From contig NZ_CP083590.1 in assembly GCF_020099395.1 (NCBI RefSeq), positions 2,728,001-2,792,000 of the forward strand: a DNA stretch of 64,000 nt. The letters are read 5' to 3'. The notes under the pieces are model-generated. The model worked only from the letters and a program-made list of their open reading frames with translations. It did not search any database and was not told where the DNA came from. Positions 16,253 through 25,760 of the stretch are shown here, in pieces; positions within the stretch are counted from its first letter, which is position 1, and each line of letters starts with the position of its first letter. The stretch comes from Streptomyces mobaraensis. Its GTDB lineage: Bacteria; Actinomycetota; Actinomycetes; Streptomycetales; Streptomycetaceae. Both the position numbers and the translations under genes were made by a program.

Positions 16253-17626
16253 ATGCCGGCACCTTCAGCACCTCCCTCCCCGGAATCCGGCGCCGGCGGG
16301 GACGGCGCGCTCCGCCGCACGCTGACCTTCCGGGACCTCGTCGTCTACGGGCTGCTGTTCATCGCCCCGATGGCGCCCGTCGGCGTCTTCGGCACGCTGG
16401 TGGCGAAGGCACACGGCGCGGTGGCCGCGGTGTACCTGGTGGCGACGGTCGCGATGGGGTTCACCGCGTACTCCTACGCGCGGATGGTGCGGGTGGTGCC
16501 GCGGGCCGGTTCCGTCTACGCCTACGTGCGGGTCGGGCTGGGCGAGGGGCCGGGGTTCGTCGCGGGGTGGATGGCGCTGCTCGACTACCTGCTGATCCCC
16601 GCGGTGGCCTACCTGTTCTCGGGCATCGCGATGCACGCGCTGGTACCGACGGTGCACCCGTGGGTGTGGACGGCGCTCGCGGTCGCGGTGACGACCGGCC
16701 TCAATCTGTCAGGAGTGCGGGTCGCGGCGCTGGCGGGGTTCGTGGTGCTGGCGGTGGAGATCGTAGTGCTGTGCGTCTTCGTCGCCGCGGCGGCCTGGGC
16801 GCTGGCCACGGACGGGCCCCGGCGCGGCTGGCTCGCGCCGCTGACCGGCGAGGGCGCCTTCGACACGGGTGCCGTGCTGACGGCGGTGTCGGTGGCGGTG
16901 CTGTCGTACCTGGGGTTCGACGCGATCGCCGCGTTCACGGAGGAGGCGGCGGGCGGGCCGGGGCGGGTGGCCCGCGCGGTGCTCACCTGTCTGGTGGCGG
17001 CGGGTGTCCTCTTCCTCGTCCAGACGTATCTGGCGGCGCTGCTTATGCCGGTGTCGGCGGCGGAGCTCGCTGCCGAGCCGGCTCGGCAGGGGGCTGCGTT
17101 CTACGACACGGTGGACGCCTCAACGGGGCGGTGGCTGCACGATCTGGTCGCGGCGAGCAAGGCCGGCGGGGCGGCGTTCGCGGCTCTGTCCGGGCAGGCG
17201 GCGGCCGGGCGGCTGTTGTTCGCGATGGCGCGGGATCGGCGGCTGCCGGGTGCTCTGGCCGTCGTCGACCGGGGGACGGGGGTGCCGCGGCGGGCGGTGC
17301 TGTGTGCCGCCGTCGTCACGCTGGTCGCGGCGGTGTGGGCCGCTCGGCGGGGGGATGGGCTGGATCGGCTGGTGTCGGTGGTGGATGTGGGGGCGTTGGT
17401 GGCTTTTGGGTTGTTGCATTTGTCGGTGATCGGGTGGTTCGCGGTACGGCGGCGGATGCGGTGCGGCGTCGTTCGGGACGTGCTGGTGCCGCTGGTCGGG
17501 TTGGCTGTGGTGGTCGCGGTGCTTGTGCGGGCGGCGGGGGTGGCGCAGGTTGTGGGAGTGGTGTGGTTGGGGCTGGGGGTGGCGGTGCTCGCGGTTCAGG
17601 GGGCGGGGGCGCGCGAAGCGCGGTGA
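16253..17626 (+). CDS. APC superfamily amino acid/polyamine permease
   Basis: The protein has 457 residues and about twelve hydrophobic helices beginning with [22 protein letters not shown]. That [14 protein letters not shown] first helix and the later [24 protein letters not shown] are typical of APC permeases, cytosolic-membrane importers of amino acids. The substrate cannot be told from the sequence. The start is ATG at 16253 after a GGAGG site. It is divergent from ispH and followed by a structured repeat element. Confidence 0.85.
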   Translation: MPAPSAPPSPESGAGGDGALRRTLTFRDLVVYGLLFIAPMAPVGVFGTLVAKAHGAVAAVYLVATVAMGFTAYSYARMVRVVPRAGSVYAYVRVGLGEGPGFVAGWMALLDYLLIPAVAYLFSGIAMHALVPTVHPWVWTALAVAVTTGLNLSGVRVAALAGFVVLAVEIVVLCVFVAAAAWALATDGPRRGWLAPLTGEGAFDTGAVLTAVSVAVLSYLGFDAIAAFTEEAAGGPGRVARAVLTCLVAAGVLFLVQTYLAALLMPVSAAELAAEPARQGAAFYDTVDASTGRWLHDLVAASKAGGAAFAALSGQAAAGRLLFAMARDRRLPGALAVVDRGTGVPRRAVLCAAVVTLVAAVWAARRGDGLDRLVSVVDVGALVAFGLLHLSVIGWFAVRRRMRCGVVRDVLVPLVGLAVVVAVLVRAAGVAQVVGVVWLGLGVAVLAVQGAGAREAR

Positions 17627-17630
17627 GGTG

Positions 17631-17806
17631 CCCCGGTCCCGCCCTTTCACCATTTCTTGCGGGGGCAAGCCCCCGCACCCCCGCAACCGCGCTCCGCGCG
17701 GTTGTCCTCAAGCGCCGGACGGGCCGGGCATCCAGCCCGTCCGGCGCTTGAGGACAAGGGGGGTCTGGGCGCAGCCCCAGGAAACGGCGAAAGGGCGGGA
17801 CCGGGG
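17631..17806. repeat. Structured intergenic repeat, copy 1
   Basis: Outer perfect 18-bp inverted repeats (17631-17648 and 17789-17806, beginning CCCCGGTCCCGCCC) enclose several hairpins. These include a GC-rich stem at about 17659-17677 and a perfect 20-bp stem with arms at 17704-17723 and 17736-17755. There is also a short CTGGG/CCCAG hairpin near 17765-17780. A second copy lies at 25.54-25.75 kb. The strongest stem could act as a transcription terminator after the permease gene. The overall design resembles dispersed non-coding repeats common between Streptomyces genes. Confidence 0.85.
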
Positions 17807-17834
17807 CACACCCACCCCCGATACCCTCGACCGC

Positions 17835-19052
17835 ATGGCCCTCACCACCTCCCCCGACGCCCCCCTCCCCGTCGGCCAGGTCTCCCGCCTCATCGGGGGC
17901 TGGATCGACCGGCTCGGTGCCGTCTGGGTCGAGGGGCAGATCACGCAGTTGTCGCGGCGGCCCGGGGCGGGGGTGGTCTTCCTGACGCTGCGCGATCCGT
18001 CGCACGACATCTCCCTCTCCGTCACCTGCTACCGCGCGGTGTTCGACCGGGTCGCGGACGTCGTGTCCGAAGGTGCGCGGGTCGTGGTGCACGCGAAACC
18101 GGAGTGGTACACGCCGCGCGGGTCGTTGTCGCTGCGGGCGGCGGAGATCCGGCCGGTGGGGGTCGGGGAGCTGCTGGCGCGGCTGGAGCAGCTGAGGAAG
18201 TCGCTGGCGCGGGAGGGGCTGTTCGACGCCGGGCGGAAGCGGCCGTTGCCGTTCCTGCCGCAGCTGATCGGTCTGGTCTGCGGGCGGGCGTCGGCCGCCG
18301 AGCGGGACGTGCTGGAGAACGCCCGGCACCGCTGGCCGGCCGTCCGCTTCGAGGTGCGGAATGTGCCGGTACAGGGGGTGCACGCGGTGCCGAAGGTGGT
18401 CGAGGCGGTCCGGGAGCTGGACGCGCTCGACGAGGTGGACGTGATCATCGTCGCGCGCGGCGGCGGCAGCGTCGAGGACCTGCTGCCGTTCTCGGACGAG
18501 CAACTGGTCCGGGCGGTGGCCGCGTGCCGGACGCCGGTGGTGTCGGCGATCGGGCACGAGCCGGACTCCCCGCTTCTCGACCTGGTCGCGGACCTGCGGG
18601 CTTCGACGCCCACCGACGCCGCCAAGCGCGTCGTCCCGGACGTGGGCGAGGAGCTGGCGCGCGTCGAGCAGCTGGGCGGCCGGGCGTTGCGCGCGGTGAC
18701 CACGCTGCTGGACCGGGAGGAGCGCGGGCTGGCGGCCGTACGGGCGCGGCCGTGCATGGAGCGTCCGCAGCGGATGGTGGAGGAGCGCGAGGAGCAGGTG
18801 GAGGGGCTGCTGGGGCGGGCCCGGCGGACGTTCGGGCATCTGCTGGACCGCGCCGACTCCGAGCTGACGCACACGCACGCCCGGGTGGTGGCGCTCTCCC
18901 CCGCCGCGACGCTGCGGCGCGGGTACGCCGTCCTCCAGCACGCCGACGGTTCGGTGGTCCGGGCCGCGGACGAGGTGGCGGCGGGCGAGGAGCTGCGGGC
19001 GCGGGTGGCCGAGGGTGCGTTCGCCGTACGCGTCGAGGGGCCGGCCGACTGA
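17835..19052 (+). CDS. xseA: Exodeoxyribonuclease VII large subunit
   Basis: The protein has 405 residues: an N-terminal OB-fold (about 10-110, with [25 protein letters not shown]), then the catalytic domain with [43 protein letters not shown] and [27 protein letters not shown], all family landmarks. The C-terminal coiled coil ends in RRGYAVLQ. With XseB it degrades single-stranded DNA from both ends. The ATG at 17835 starts the family sequence. xseB follows after 40 bp. Confidence 0.95.
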   Translation: MALTTSPDAPLPVGQVSRLIGGWIDRLGAVWVEGQITQLSRRPGAGVVFLTLRDPSHDISLSVTCYRAVFDRVADVVSEGARVVVHAKPEWYTPRGSLSLRAAEIRPVGVGELLARLEQLRKSLAREGLFDAGRKRPLPFLPQLIGLVCGRASAAERDVLENARHRWPAVRFEVRNVPVQGVHAVPKVVEAVRELDALDEVDVIIVARGGGSVEDLLPFSDEQLVRAVAACRTPVVSAIGHEPDSPLLDLVADLRASTPTDAAKRVVPDVGEELARVEQLGGRALRAVTTLLDREERGLAAVRARPCMERPQRMVEEREEQVEGLLGRARRTFGHLLDRADSELTHTHARVVALSPAATLRRGYAVLQHADGSVVRAADEVAAGEELRARVAEGAFAVRVEGPAD

Positions 19053-19092
19053 GCCCGTGGCACGCCGGGCGGCAGGCCCTACGCTGGGCGGC

Positions 19093-19365
19093 ATGGCGAA
19101 AACGGATGAGTCCGGCACCGGGACCGGCGCGGACGAGGAGCTGAGCGCGCTCGGCTACGAGCAGGCGCGGGACGAGCTGATCGAGGTCGTCCGCAGGCTG
19201 GAGACCGGCGGCCAGACGCTGGAGGAGTCGCTGGCCCTGTGGGAGCGCGGCGAGGCGCTGGCCCGGGTGTGCCGGCACTGGCTGGAGGGGGCGCGGGCGC
19301 GGCTGGACGCGGCGCTCTCCGCGCCGGAGGCGGGGGCCGACGAGGGAGCGGTCGACGGGGGCTGA
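19093..19365 (+). CDS. xseB: Exodeoxyribonuclease VII small subunit
   Basis: The protein has 90 residues. The core LGYEQARDELIEVVRRLETGGQTLEESLALWERGEALARVC is the standard XseB helical hairpin, which binds the XseA coiled coil. Starting at ATG 19093, it forms an operon with xseA. The acidic Gly-rich tail varies in the family. A hairpin follows at 19371-19398. Confidence 0.95.
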   Translation: MAKTDESGTGTGADEELSALGYEQARDELIEVVRRLETGGQTLEESLALWERGEALARVCRHWLEGARARLDAALSAPEAGADEGAVDGG

Positions 19366-19370
19366 GCCTC

Positions 19371-19398
19371 GGGTCCGCGCGGTCGGCGGCGCGGACCC
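19371..19398 (+). terminator. Hairpin after xseB
   Basis: A perfect 10-bp stem (GGGTCCGCGC at 19371-19380 with its complement at 19389-19398) with an 8-base loop follows the xseB stop by 5 bases. There is no long T-run, as is usual in Streptomyces. Confidence 0.65.
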
Positions 19399-19410
19399 CT
19401 ACCGCATTAG

Positions 19411-19451
19411 TTTAAGTTTCAGTTGAAAGTTCACATAGTTTGTTTTAGAGT
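19411..19451 (+). promoter_or_regulatory. Sigma-70-type promoter with inverted repeat, upstream of the reductase gene
   Basis: In an unusually AT-rich patch lie TTGAAA (19423-19428) and TAGAGT (19446-19451), separated by 17 bases, a good HrdB-type promoter. The -35 region is embedded in an imperfect palindrome around TTCAGTTGAA (19418-19427). This would let a MarR- or similar-family repressor block the polymerase. The regulator is not next door and is not identified. Confidence 0.6.
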
Positions 19452-19501
19452 GGACCCCGGCCGACCCCCAACACCCCAGCACAGCAAAGAAGGTCACCCC
19501 C

Positions 19502-20092
19502 ATGACTCTCGCCCTGGACACCGCCGCGCAGGACCTGCTCTTCCGTGAGGCGCACACGGCCAACGCGTTCACCGACGAGCCCGTCTCCGACGAGCAGATG
19601 CAGGCGCTCTACGACCTGATCAAGTACGCCCCCACGGCGTTCAACCAGTCGCCCCTGCGCATCGTCCTGGTCCGCTCCGCGGAGGCCCGCGAGCGCCTCG
19701 TCGCCCACATGTCCGAGGGCAACCAGGCCAAGAGCAAGGCCGCGCCGCTGGTCGCGATCCTGGCCGCCGACAGCGAGTTCCACGAGGAGCTGCCGGCCCT
19801 GTTCCCGCACTTCCCGCAGGCCAAGGACGTCTTCTTCAGCGAGCGCCCGGTCCGTGAGAAGTCCGCGGAGCTGAACGCCGCGCTGCAGGCCGGCTACTTC
19901 ATCCTGGGCGTCCGCGCCGCCGGCCTGGCCGCCGGCCCGATGACCGGCTTCGACGCCGCGGGCATCCAGAAGGAGTTCCTGGACGGCGACCACACCCCGA
20001 TGCTCGTCGTCAACATCGGCAAGCCGTCGGAGGACGCCTACCGTCCGCGCTCCCCGCGCCTGGCCTACGACCAGGTCGTGTCGGTCGTCTGA
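19502..20092 (+). CDS. Nitroreductase-family reductase (malonic semialdehyde reductase RutE/HadB type)
   Basis: The protein has 196 residues of the compact FMN nitroreductase fold. [22 protein letters not shown] is the N-terminal flavin-binding stretch, and [20 protein letters not shown] is the second signature, shared with RutE/HadB proteins. These reduce malonic semialdehyde or related aldehydes and nitro compounds with NAD(P)H. The true substrate is not certain. The ATG at 19502 follows a purine-rich site. The strong promoter just upstream and the lack of operon partners suggest regulated single-gene expression. Confidence 0.85.
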   Translation: MTLALDTAAQDLLFREAHTANAFTDEPVSDEQMQALYDLIKYAPTAFNQSPLRIVLVRSAEARERLVAHMSEGNQAKSKAAPLVAILAADSEFHEELPALFPHFPQAKDVFFSERPVREKSAELNAALQAGYFILGVRAAGLAAGPMTGFDAAGIQKEFLDGDHTPMLVVNIGKPSEDAYRPRSPRLAYDQVVSVV

Positions 20093-20136
20093 CCGGCGCA
20101 TCGGTCGCCTGACCGGCGAGCCGCCGCAGCCTTCCA

Positions 20137-20155
20137 GGGGCCCCTCGTGGGCCCC
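20137..20155. terminator. Bidirectional hairpin between convergent genes
   Basis: GGGGCCC at 20137-20143 pairs with GGGCCCC at 20149-20155 over a 5-base loop. It sits between the reductase gene and the convergent DUF4245 gene and could serve both. Confidence 0.55.
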
Positions 20156-20198
20156 TTCGGCATGTCCGGGCCTGTTGGGGGCGGCGCCGCCCCCGCGG

Positions 20199-20855
20199 TC
20201 AGCCCTTCGTCTTCCCGTCCGGCTTCCCGTCGGTCTTTCCGTCGGTCTTCCCGTCGGTCTTTCCGTCGGTCTTCCCGTCGGTCTTTCCGTCCGGCTTCCC
20301 GCCCGTCTTCCCGTCCCGGAGCGCGGCGGCCATCTCCACGAGCCGGCGGTCGGACGCGGTCCCGGCGACCACCGTCGTCGCCCCGTGCTCCGTCCGCACC
20401 AGGGCGTTGTACTTCTCGCCCTCGTAGCGCTGCCAGACGGTGTCGCCCACCCGCTGCGTCCGCTTCGTCGGCTCCGCGTGCTGCGTGGAGTCCTCGATGA
20501 AGTCGGCCGCCGGGCCGTCGCTCTGCTCGATCTGGACGTACTGGGTGTCCGGGTCGACGAAGCCCAGGTGCCACACCTTGCCCCCGCCGGGCTCCTGGCG
20601 GTACCAGACCGATGTCGCGCGCCAGTCGGCGCCGAGCCCCTCGGGGGCCACCACCGGGTACGGTGCCGCGCGCCGGGCGGAGGCGGTCTCCACCTGGTAA
20701 GCGACGGTCCTCACCGGATCGCGACCGCTGCCCTCGTGCGGGAGCAGCAGATAGCCCGTGCCCGCCACCGGAATCGTCACCGCCAGCGACAGCAGCATGT
20801 TGCGCGCCGTCTTGTTCTTCCCGTTCCTGCCTGCCACGCCCCCATCGTCCCCCAT
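20199..20855 (-). CDS. DUF4245 membrane-anchored protein with Lys-rich repeat tail
   Basis: The protein has 218 residues from ATG 20855. Other starts at 20888 and GTG 20837 are possible, and none has a strong ribosome site. A basic N-terminus precedes one hydrophobic helix ([19 protein letters not shown]), then an extracytoplasmic domain with [12 protein letters not shown] and [18 protein letters not shown], the DUF4245 core. The last 37 residues are a low-complexity run of GKTD/GKPD units encoded by a 12-bp tandem repeat. DUF4245 genes commonly sit beside glpX in actinobacteria. The function is unknown. Confidence 0.8.
   Translation of the reverse strand: MGDDGGVAGRNGKNKTARNMLLSLAVTIPVAGTGYLLLPHEGSGRDPVRTVAYQVETASARRAAPYPVVAPEGLGADWRATSVWYRQEPGGGKVWHLGFVDPDTQYVQIEQSDGPAADFIEDSTQHAEPTKRTQRVGDTVWQRYEGEKYNALVRTEHGATTVVAGTASDRRLVEMAAALRDGKTGGKPDGKTDGKTDGKTDGKTDGKTDGKPDGKTKG
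20202..20310. repeat. 12-bp tandem repeat inside the DUF4245 gene
   Basis: About eight copies of a 12-bp unit (on the plus strand close to GTCGGTCTTCCC or GTCGGTCTTTCC) encode repeated Gly-Lys-Thr/Pro-Asp. The units alternate CTTCCC and CTTTCC, a period of 24 bp. The array is in frame and at the very 3' end, so copy changes would be tolerated. Confidence 0.85.
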
Positions 20856-21047
20856 GACCTCGGCGATCATCACGCCGGAGGGGGTCACGGCCGCGTCGGG
20901 GCGGGTGGCGGGGCCTTGACGCCGCTCATGCGTGGGGTGCCCTGCTCATTCTCGAAATCAGCGGATAAAGTCATGGACACCCTCACCCTCCTGGCTCACC
21001 CGGCAGGGGGGACCCACGGCCGACCGCCGTACAGAAAGGTGCGCCCG

Positions 21048-22079
21048 ATGACCGATCACCATCTCCCGTCCCAGCTTGAGGTCAGCCCGGAGGCCCCGGA
21101 CCGCAACCTCGCCCTGGAGCTGGTCCGGGTGACCGAGGCGGGCGCCATGGCCTCGGGCCGCTGGGTCGGCCGCGGAGACAAGAACGGCGCCGACGGCGCC
21201 GCCGTCCGCGCCATGCGCGCGCTCATCCACACCGTGTCGATGAACGGCGTCGTCGTCATCGGCGAGGGCGAGAAGGACAACGCCCCGATGCTCTACAACG
21301 GTGAGCGCGTCGGCGACGGGACCGGCCCGGAGTGCGACGTGGCCGTGGACCCGGTGGACGGCACCACCCTGACCGCCAAGGGCATGGCCAACGCCGTCTC
21401 CGTACTCGCCGTCGCCGACCGCGGCTCGATGTTCGACCCCTCGGCCGTCTTCTACATGGACAAGCTGGTCACCGGCCCCGAGGCCGCGGACTACGTGGAC
21501 ATCAACGCCCCGGTGGCCGTGAACATCCGCCGGATCGCGAAGGCGAAGCGTTCCTCCCCCGAGGACGTCACGGTCGTCGTCCTCGACCGGCCGCGCCACG
21601 ACGGCATCGTCAAGGAGATCCGCGAGGCGGGCGCCCGCATCAAGTTCATCTCCGACGGCGACGTGGCCGGCGCGATCATGGCGGCGCGCGAGGGCACCGG
21701 CGTCGACCTGCTGCTGGGCGTCGGCGGTACGCCCGAGGGCATCATCGCCGCCTGTGCCATCAAGTGCCTCGGCGGCACCATCCAGACGAAGCTGTGGCCC
21801 AAGGACGACGCCGAGCGGCAGCGGGCGATCGACGCCGGGCACGACCTGGACCGGGTGCTCTGCACCGACGACCTGGTCAGCGGCGACAACGTCTTCTTCG
21901 TCGCCACCGGCATCACCGACGGCGAACTGCTGCGCGGCGTGCGCTACCGCGCGGAGACGGCGACCACGCAGTCGCTGGTCATGCGGTCCAAGTCGGGGAC
22001 GATCCGGCAGATCGACTCGGTGCACCGGCTCTCGAAGCTCCGGGCGTACAGCGCGATCGACTTCGAGCGGCCCAGCTGA
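21048..22079 (+). CDS. glpX: Class II fructose-1,6-bisphosphatase
   Basis: The protein has 343 residues. Metal and phosphate motifs are [11 protein letters not shown] at 72-82, DPVDGTT at 101-107 and [20 protein letters not shown] near 225-245, all diagnostic of GlpX. It hydrolyses fructose 1,6-bisphosphate in gluconeogenesis, in the cytoplasm. The ATG at 21048 starts the family sequence. A longer open frame to 20175 only overlaps the divergent DUF4245 gene. Confidence 0.95.
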   Translation: MTDHHLPSQLEVSPEAPDRNLALELVRVTEAGAMASGRWVGRGDKNGADGAAVRAMRALIHTVSMNGVVVIGEGEKDNAPMLYNGERVGDGTGPECDVAVDPVDGTTLTAKGMANAVSVLAVADRGSMFDPSAVFYMDKLVTGPEAADYVDINAPVAVNIRRIAKAKRSSPEDVTVVVLDRPRHDGIVKEIREAGARIKFISDGDVAGAIMAAREGTGVDLLLGVGGTPEGIIAACAIKCLGGTIQTKLWPKDDAERQRAIDAGHDLDRVLCTDDLVSGDNVFFVATGITDGELLRGVRYRAETATTQSLVMRSKSGTIRQIDSVHRLSKLRAYSAIDFERPS

Positions 22080-22096
22080 ACCCACTTCGCGCGGAC

Positions 22097-22216
22097 CGGA
22101 TCGGGCCCAAGCGGAACGGCCGGATCGGGCCCAAGCGGGCCGGCCGGATCGAGTCCGGGCGGGCCGGCCGGATCGAGTCCAGGCGGAACGGCCGCATCCG
22201 CTACGAGCGGACCGGC
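22097..22216. repeat. 24-bp tandem repeat, five units, between glpX and the wbl gene
   Basis: Units of 24 bp start at 22097, 22121, 22145, 22169 and 22193. The first two differ at two bases, and the last is the most diverged. The consensus is CGGATCGGGCCCAAGCGG plus AACGGC or GCCGGC. The period is a multiple of three, so no frame is broken, but no gene is recognised there. Confidence 0.85.
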
Positions 22217-22406
22217 GGCGCCGAGCGACCCGGCCGGCCGGACAGCCCGAGCGGTCAGGTCAGCCAAAGCCGTCCGCGCGGTCCGGCTGGAACTCGGCCC
22301 CGGGAAGCGGCTCGCCGCCCGTCCCCGGACGCCGGACGGGCGGGGGCCATGCGGATCGGATCCGTCACGGCCGGCCCGTCCGGCGTCCGGGAACCCGGGG
22401 CGTCCG

Positions 22407-22763
22407 CTATCCCGCCGCGGCCACCCGGGTGGAGCGCTGGAGCTCCGCGTCCCGGCGCCGCCGGCGGGCGAGCACGACGCGGCGCTCGGCGGCGGTGAGG
22501 CCGCCCCACACGCCGTACGGCTCGGGCTGGAGCAGTGCGTGCTCCCGGCACTCGACCATCACGGGGCAGCGCGCGCAGACGCGTTTGGCGGCCTCCTCGC
22601 GGGACAGACGTGCCGCCGTGGGCTCCTTCGACGGTGCGAAGAACAGACCGGCTTCATCCCGGCGGCACACCGCCTCCGAATGCCAGGGGCCGGCCTGATC
22701 CCGCGCGGACATCCGCGGCGACGGTACGGCGGCTTCCTGCAGGGGCTGATGCGGTAGCAGCAC
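22407..22763 (-). CDS. WhiB-family iron-sulphur transcription regulator (Wbl)
   Basis: The protein has 118 residues. The four cluster cysteines are present in the pattern C...CARC (in KRVCARCPVMVEC) after AVCRRDEAGLFF. PYGVWGGLTAAERR then gives the G[VI]WGG turn, followed by a basic DNA-binding tail (ARRRRRDAEL). Wbl proteins bind a 4Fe-4S cluster and the housekeeping sigma factor to control development and redox responses. The start is set at GTG 22763 because AGGAG lies 6 bases upstream. Longer starts at GTG 22805 or 22820 have poor sites. From gene order it could be WblI, which is inference only. Confidence 0.9.
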   Translation of the reverse strand: MLLPHQPLQEAAVPSPRMSARDQAGPWHSEAVCRRDEAGLFFAPSKEPTAARLSREEAAKRVCARCPVMVECREHALLQPEPYGVWGGLTAAERRVVLARRRRRDAELQRSTRVAAAG

Positions 22764-22971
22764 GGTCCACTCCTGACGACGGCTTTGCTCGGCCGGTTGA
22801 GTCACCCTTGCCCGTCTCACCCTGCACGGCCCCTGTCCGACAGTCGCACCCGCAGCCGTACGAGAGACGATGCACCAAGCTTTACCCGCTGTGCGCGTGC
22901 TTATTCACACCGTTGCCATGACCGGAATCCCGTCCGTCACCCCCGCCCCCTCCCCGCCGGGCGCGGGGCGG

Positions 22972-23655
22972 TCAGCCGGCCGCGCGGAGGTCCTTGACCC
23001 GCTTGCCCCGACGGGCCTTGGCCACGACTCCGCCGAACAGCGCCCAGCCGGTCACCACGACCACGGGGGCGCCCTCGTCGGGCGACTCGTACCCGTCGAC
23101 GTCGAAGCCGCCGAAGACGCCCGTGCCGGTGCAGCGCAGCGAGACGTTCTCCGGGACCTTGATGTCGACGCCGCCGAAGAGGGCCCAGCTGCTGATGACC
23201 ACCGTGCGCTGCTCGAAGAGCGCCTCGGTGAGGTCGATCTCCACGCCGCCGAACAGCGCGAACGCGTTCAGCCTGGCGCCCGCGCGCCAGCGGCCCCGGC
23301 GGCCGGCGCCGCCGAAGACGGCTATCAGGTTCTCCGCGGGGGCGGCCGGTGCGTGGGGTCCCGGGTACGGGCGGTGGGCGGCGGCGGGCCGGGCGGCGCC
23401 GGCCGGCAGGTCCCGGACCAGCGGCTCCAGCTCGCCGACCGTACGGGCCCGGTAGACGGCGTCGACGCGGTCGGCGTGCTCGTCCGGGGTGAGCCGGCCC
23501 TCGGCCAGCGCCTCGCGCAGGATGTCCGCCGTCCGGTCGCGGTCCGCGTCGGACGCGCGCAGGGCCGGCCCGGCGGGCGCGGCGGGCGCGACCGGTGCCG
23601 CGGCGGGGGTCTTGGTCAGGGGCACTCGGCGCTTCTCCAGCGATGACTCGTCCAC
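22972..23655 (-). CDS. DUF1707 and LiaF-like (DUF2154-type) envelope-stress protein
   Basis: The protein has about 227 residues. The DUF1707 SHOCT-like module (LRASDADRDRTADILREALAEGR, then LTPDEHADRVDAVYRARTVGEL) is at about 30-80. It is followed by a beta-rich repeat region in which F/LFGG appears again and again (AVFGGAGRRG, ALFGGVEIDL, ALFGGVDIKV, VFGGFDV, ALFGGVVAKA), typical of the LiaF/DUF2154 sensor domain. No membrane helix is obvious. A role in sensing or shaping the envelope is suggested by family. The start is uncertain: GTG 23655 or 23661. Confidence 0.8.
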   Translation of the reverse strand: MDESSLEKRRVPLTKTPAAAPVAPAAPAGPALRASDADRDRTADILREALAEGRLTPDEHADRVDAVYRARTVGELEPLVRDLPAGAARPAAAHRPYPGPHAPAAPAENLIAVFGGAGRRGRWRAGARLNAFALFGGVEIDLTEALFEQRTVVISSWALFGGVDIKVPENVSLRCTGTGVFGGFDVDGYESPDEGAPVVVVTGWALFGGVVAKARRGKRVKDLRAAG

Positions 23656-23842
23656 GGACACCAGCCTAGCGACTCGCGATAGATCGCGACAGGGGCGCGG
23701 GTGCGGAGACGCCCGGGCCGCTGTTGTGAGGGCAACCTCACCGGCCCGCCGCCCGCCCGGCGGCCTACCCTGAGAGACGCCGACGGTCCCCCCGGACCCG
23801 TCCGGCACTCCCAACCCGCAGAGTGAGTGAGGAATCGCCGCG

Positions 23843-25528
<1,686 letters not shown>

Positions 25529-25537
25529 GTGGGTTCG

Positions 25538-25748
25538 CCCCGGTCCCTCCCCCAGAGGGGGGACCCCCACTTCGCCGATTCCCGGGGGCAAGCCCCCGGA
25601 CCCCCAAACCGCGCTCCGCGCGGTTGTCCTCAAACGCCGGACAGGCTGACTATTCAGCCCGTCCGGCGTTTGAGGACGAGCGGCGGAGCCGCGAAAAAGG
25701 GGGTCTGGGGCGCAGCCCCAGGAAGCGGCGAAAGGGCGGGACCGGGGC
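25538..25748. repeat. Structured intergenic repeat, copy 2
   Basis: It is homologous to the element at 17.63-17.81 kb. The right arm GAAAGGGCGGGACCGGGG (25730-25747) is identical to copy 1. The left arm begins GCCCCGGTCC at 25538 and is followed by an insertion of about 30 bp. The central stem is 17 bp (25626-25642 with 25661-25677), with A/T changes that keep pairing against copy 1. It lies between convergent genes and can end transcription from both sides. Confidence 0.85.
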
Positions 25749-25760
25749 TCACCCCCGCCG

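Noticed and set aside
15388..17751. A 787-residue plus-strand frame across ispH and the permease gene
   Set aside because: It is antisense to ispH and out of frame with the permease. Composition is Gly/Arg/Ala-rich and no family motif is visible.
22097..22216. A CRISPR-like array
   Set aside because: Units are directly adjacent with no unique spacers and no cas genes are near. It is a simple tandem repeat.
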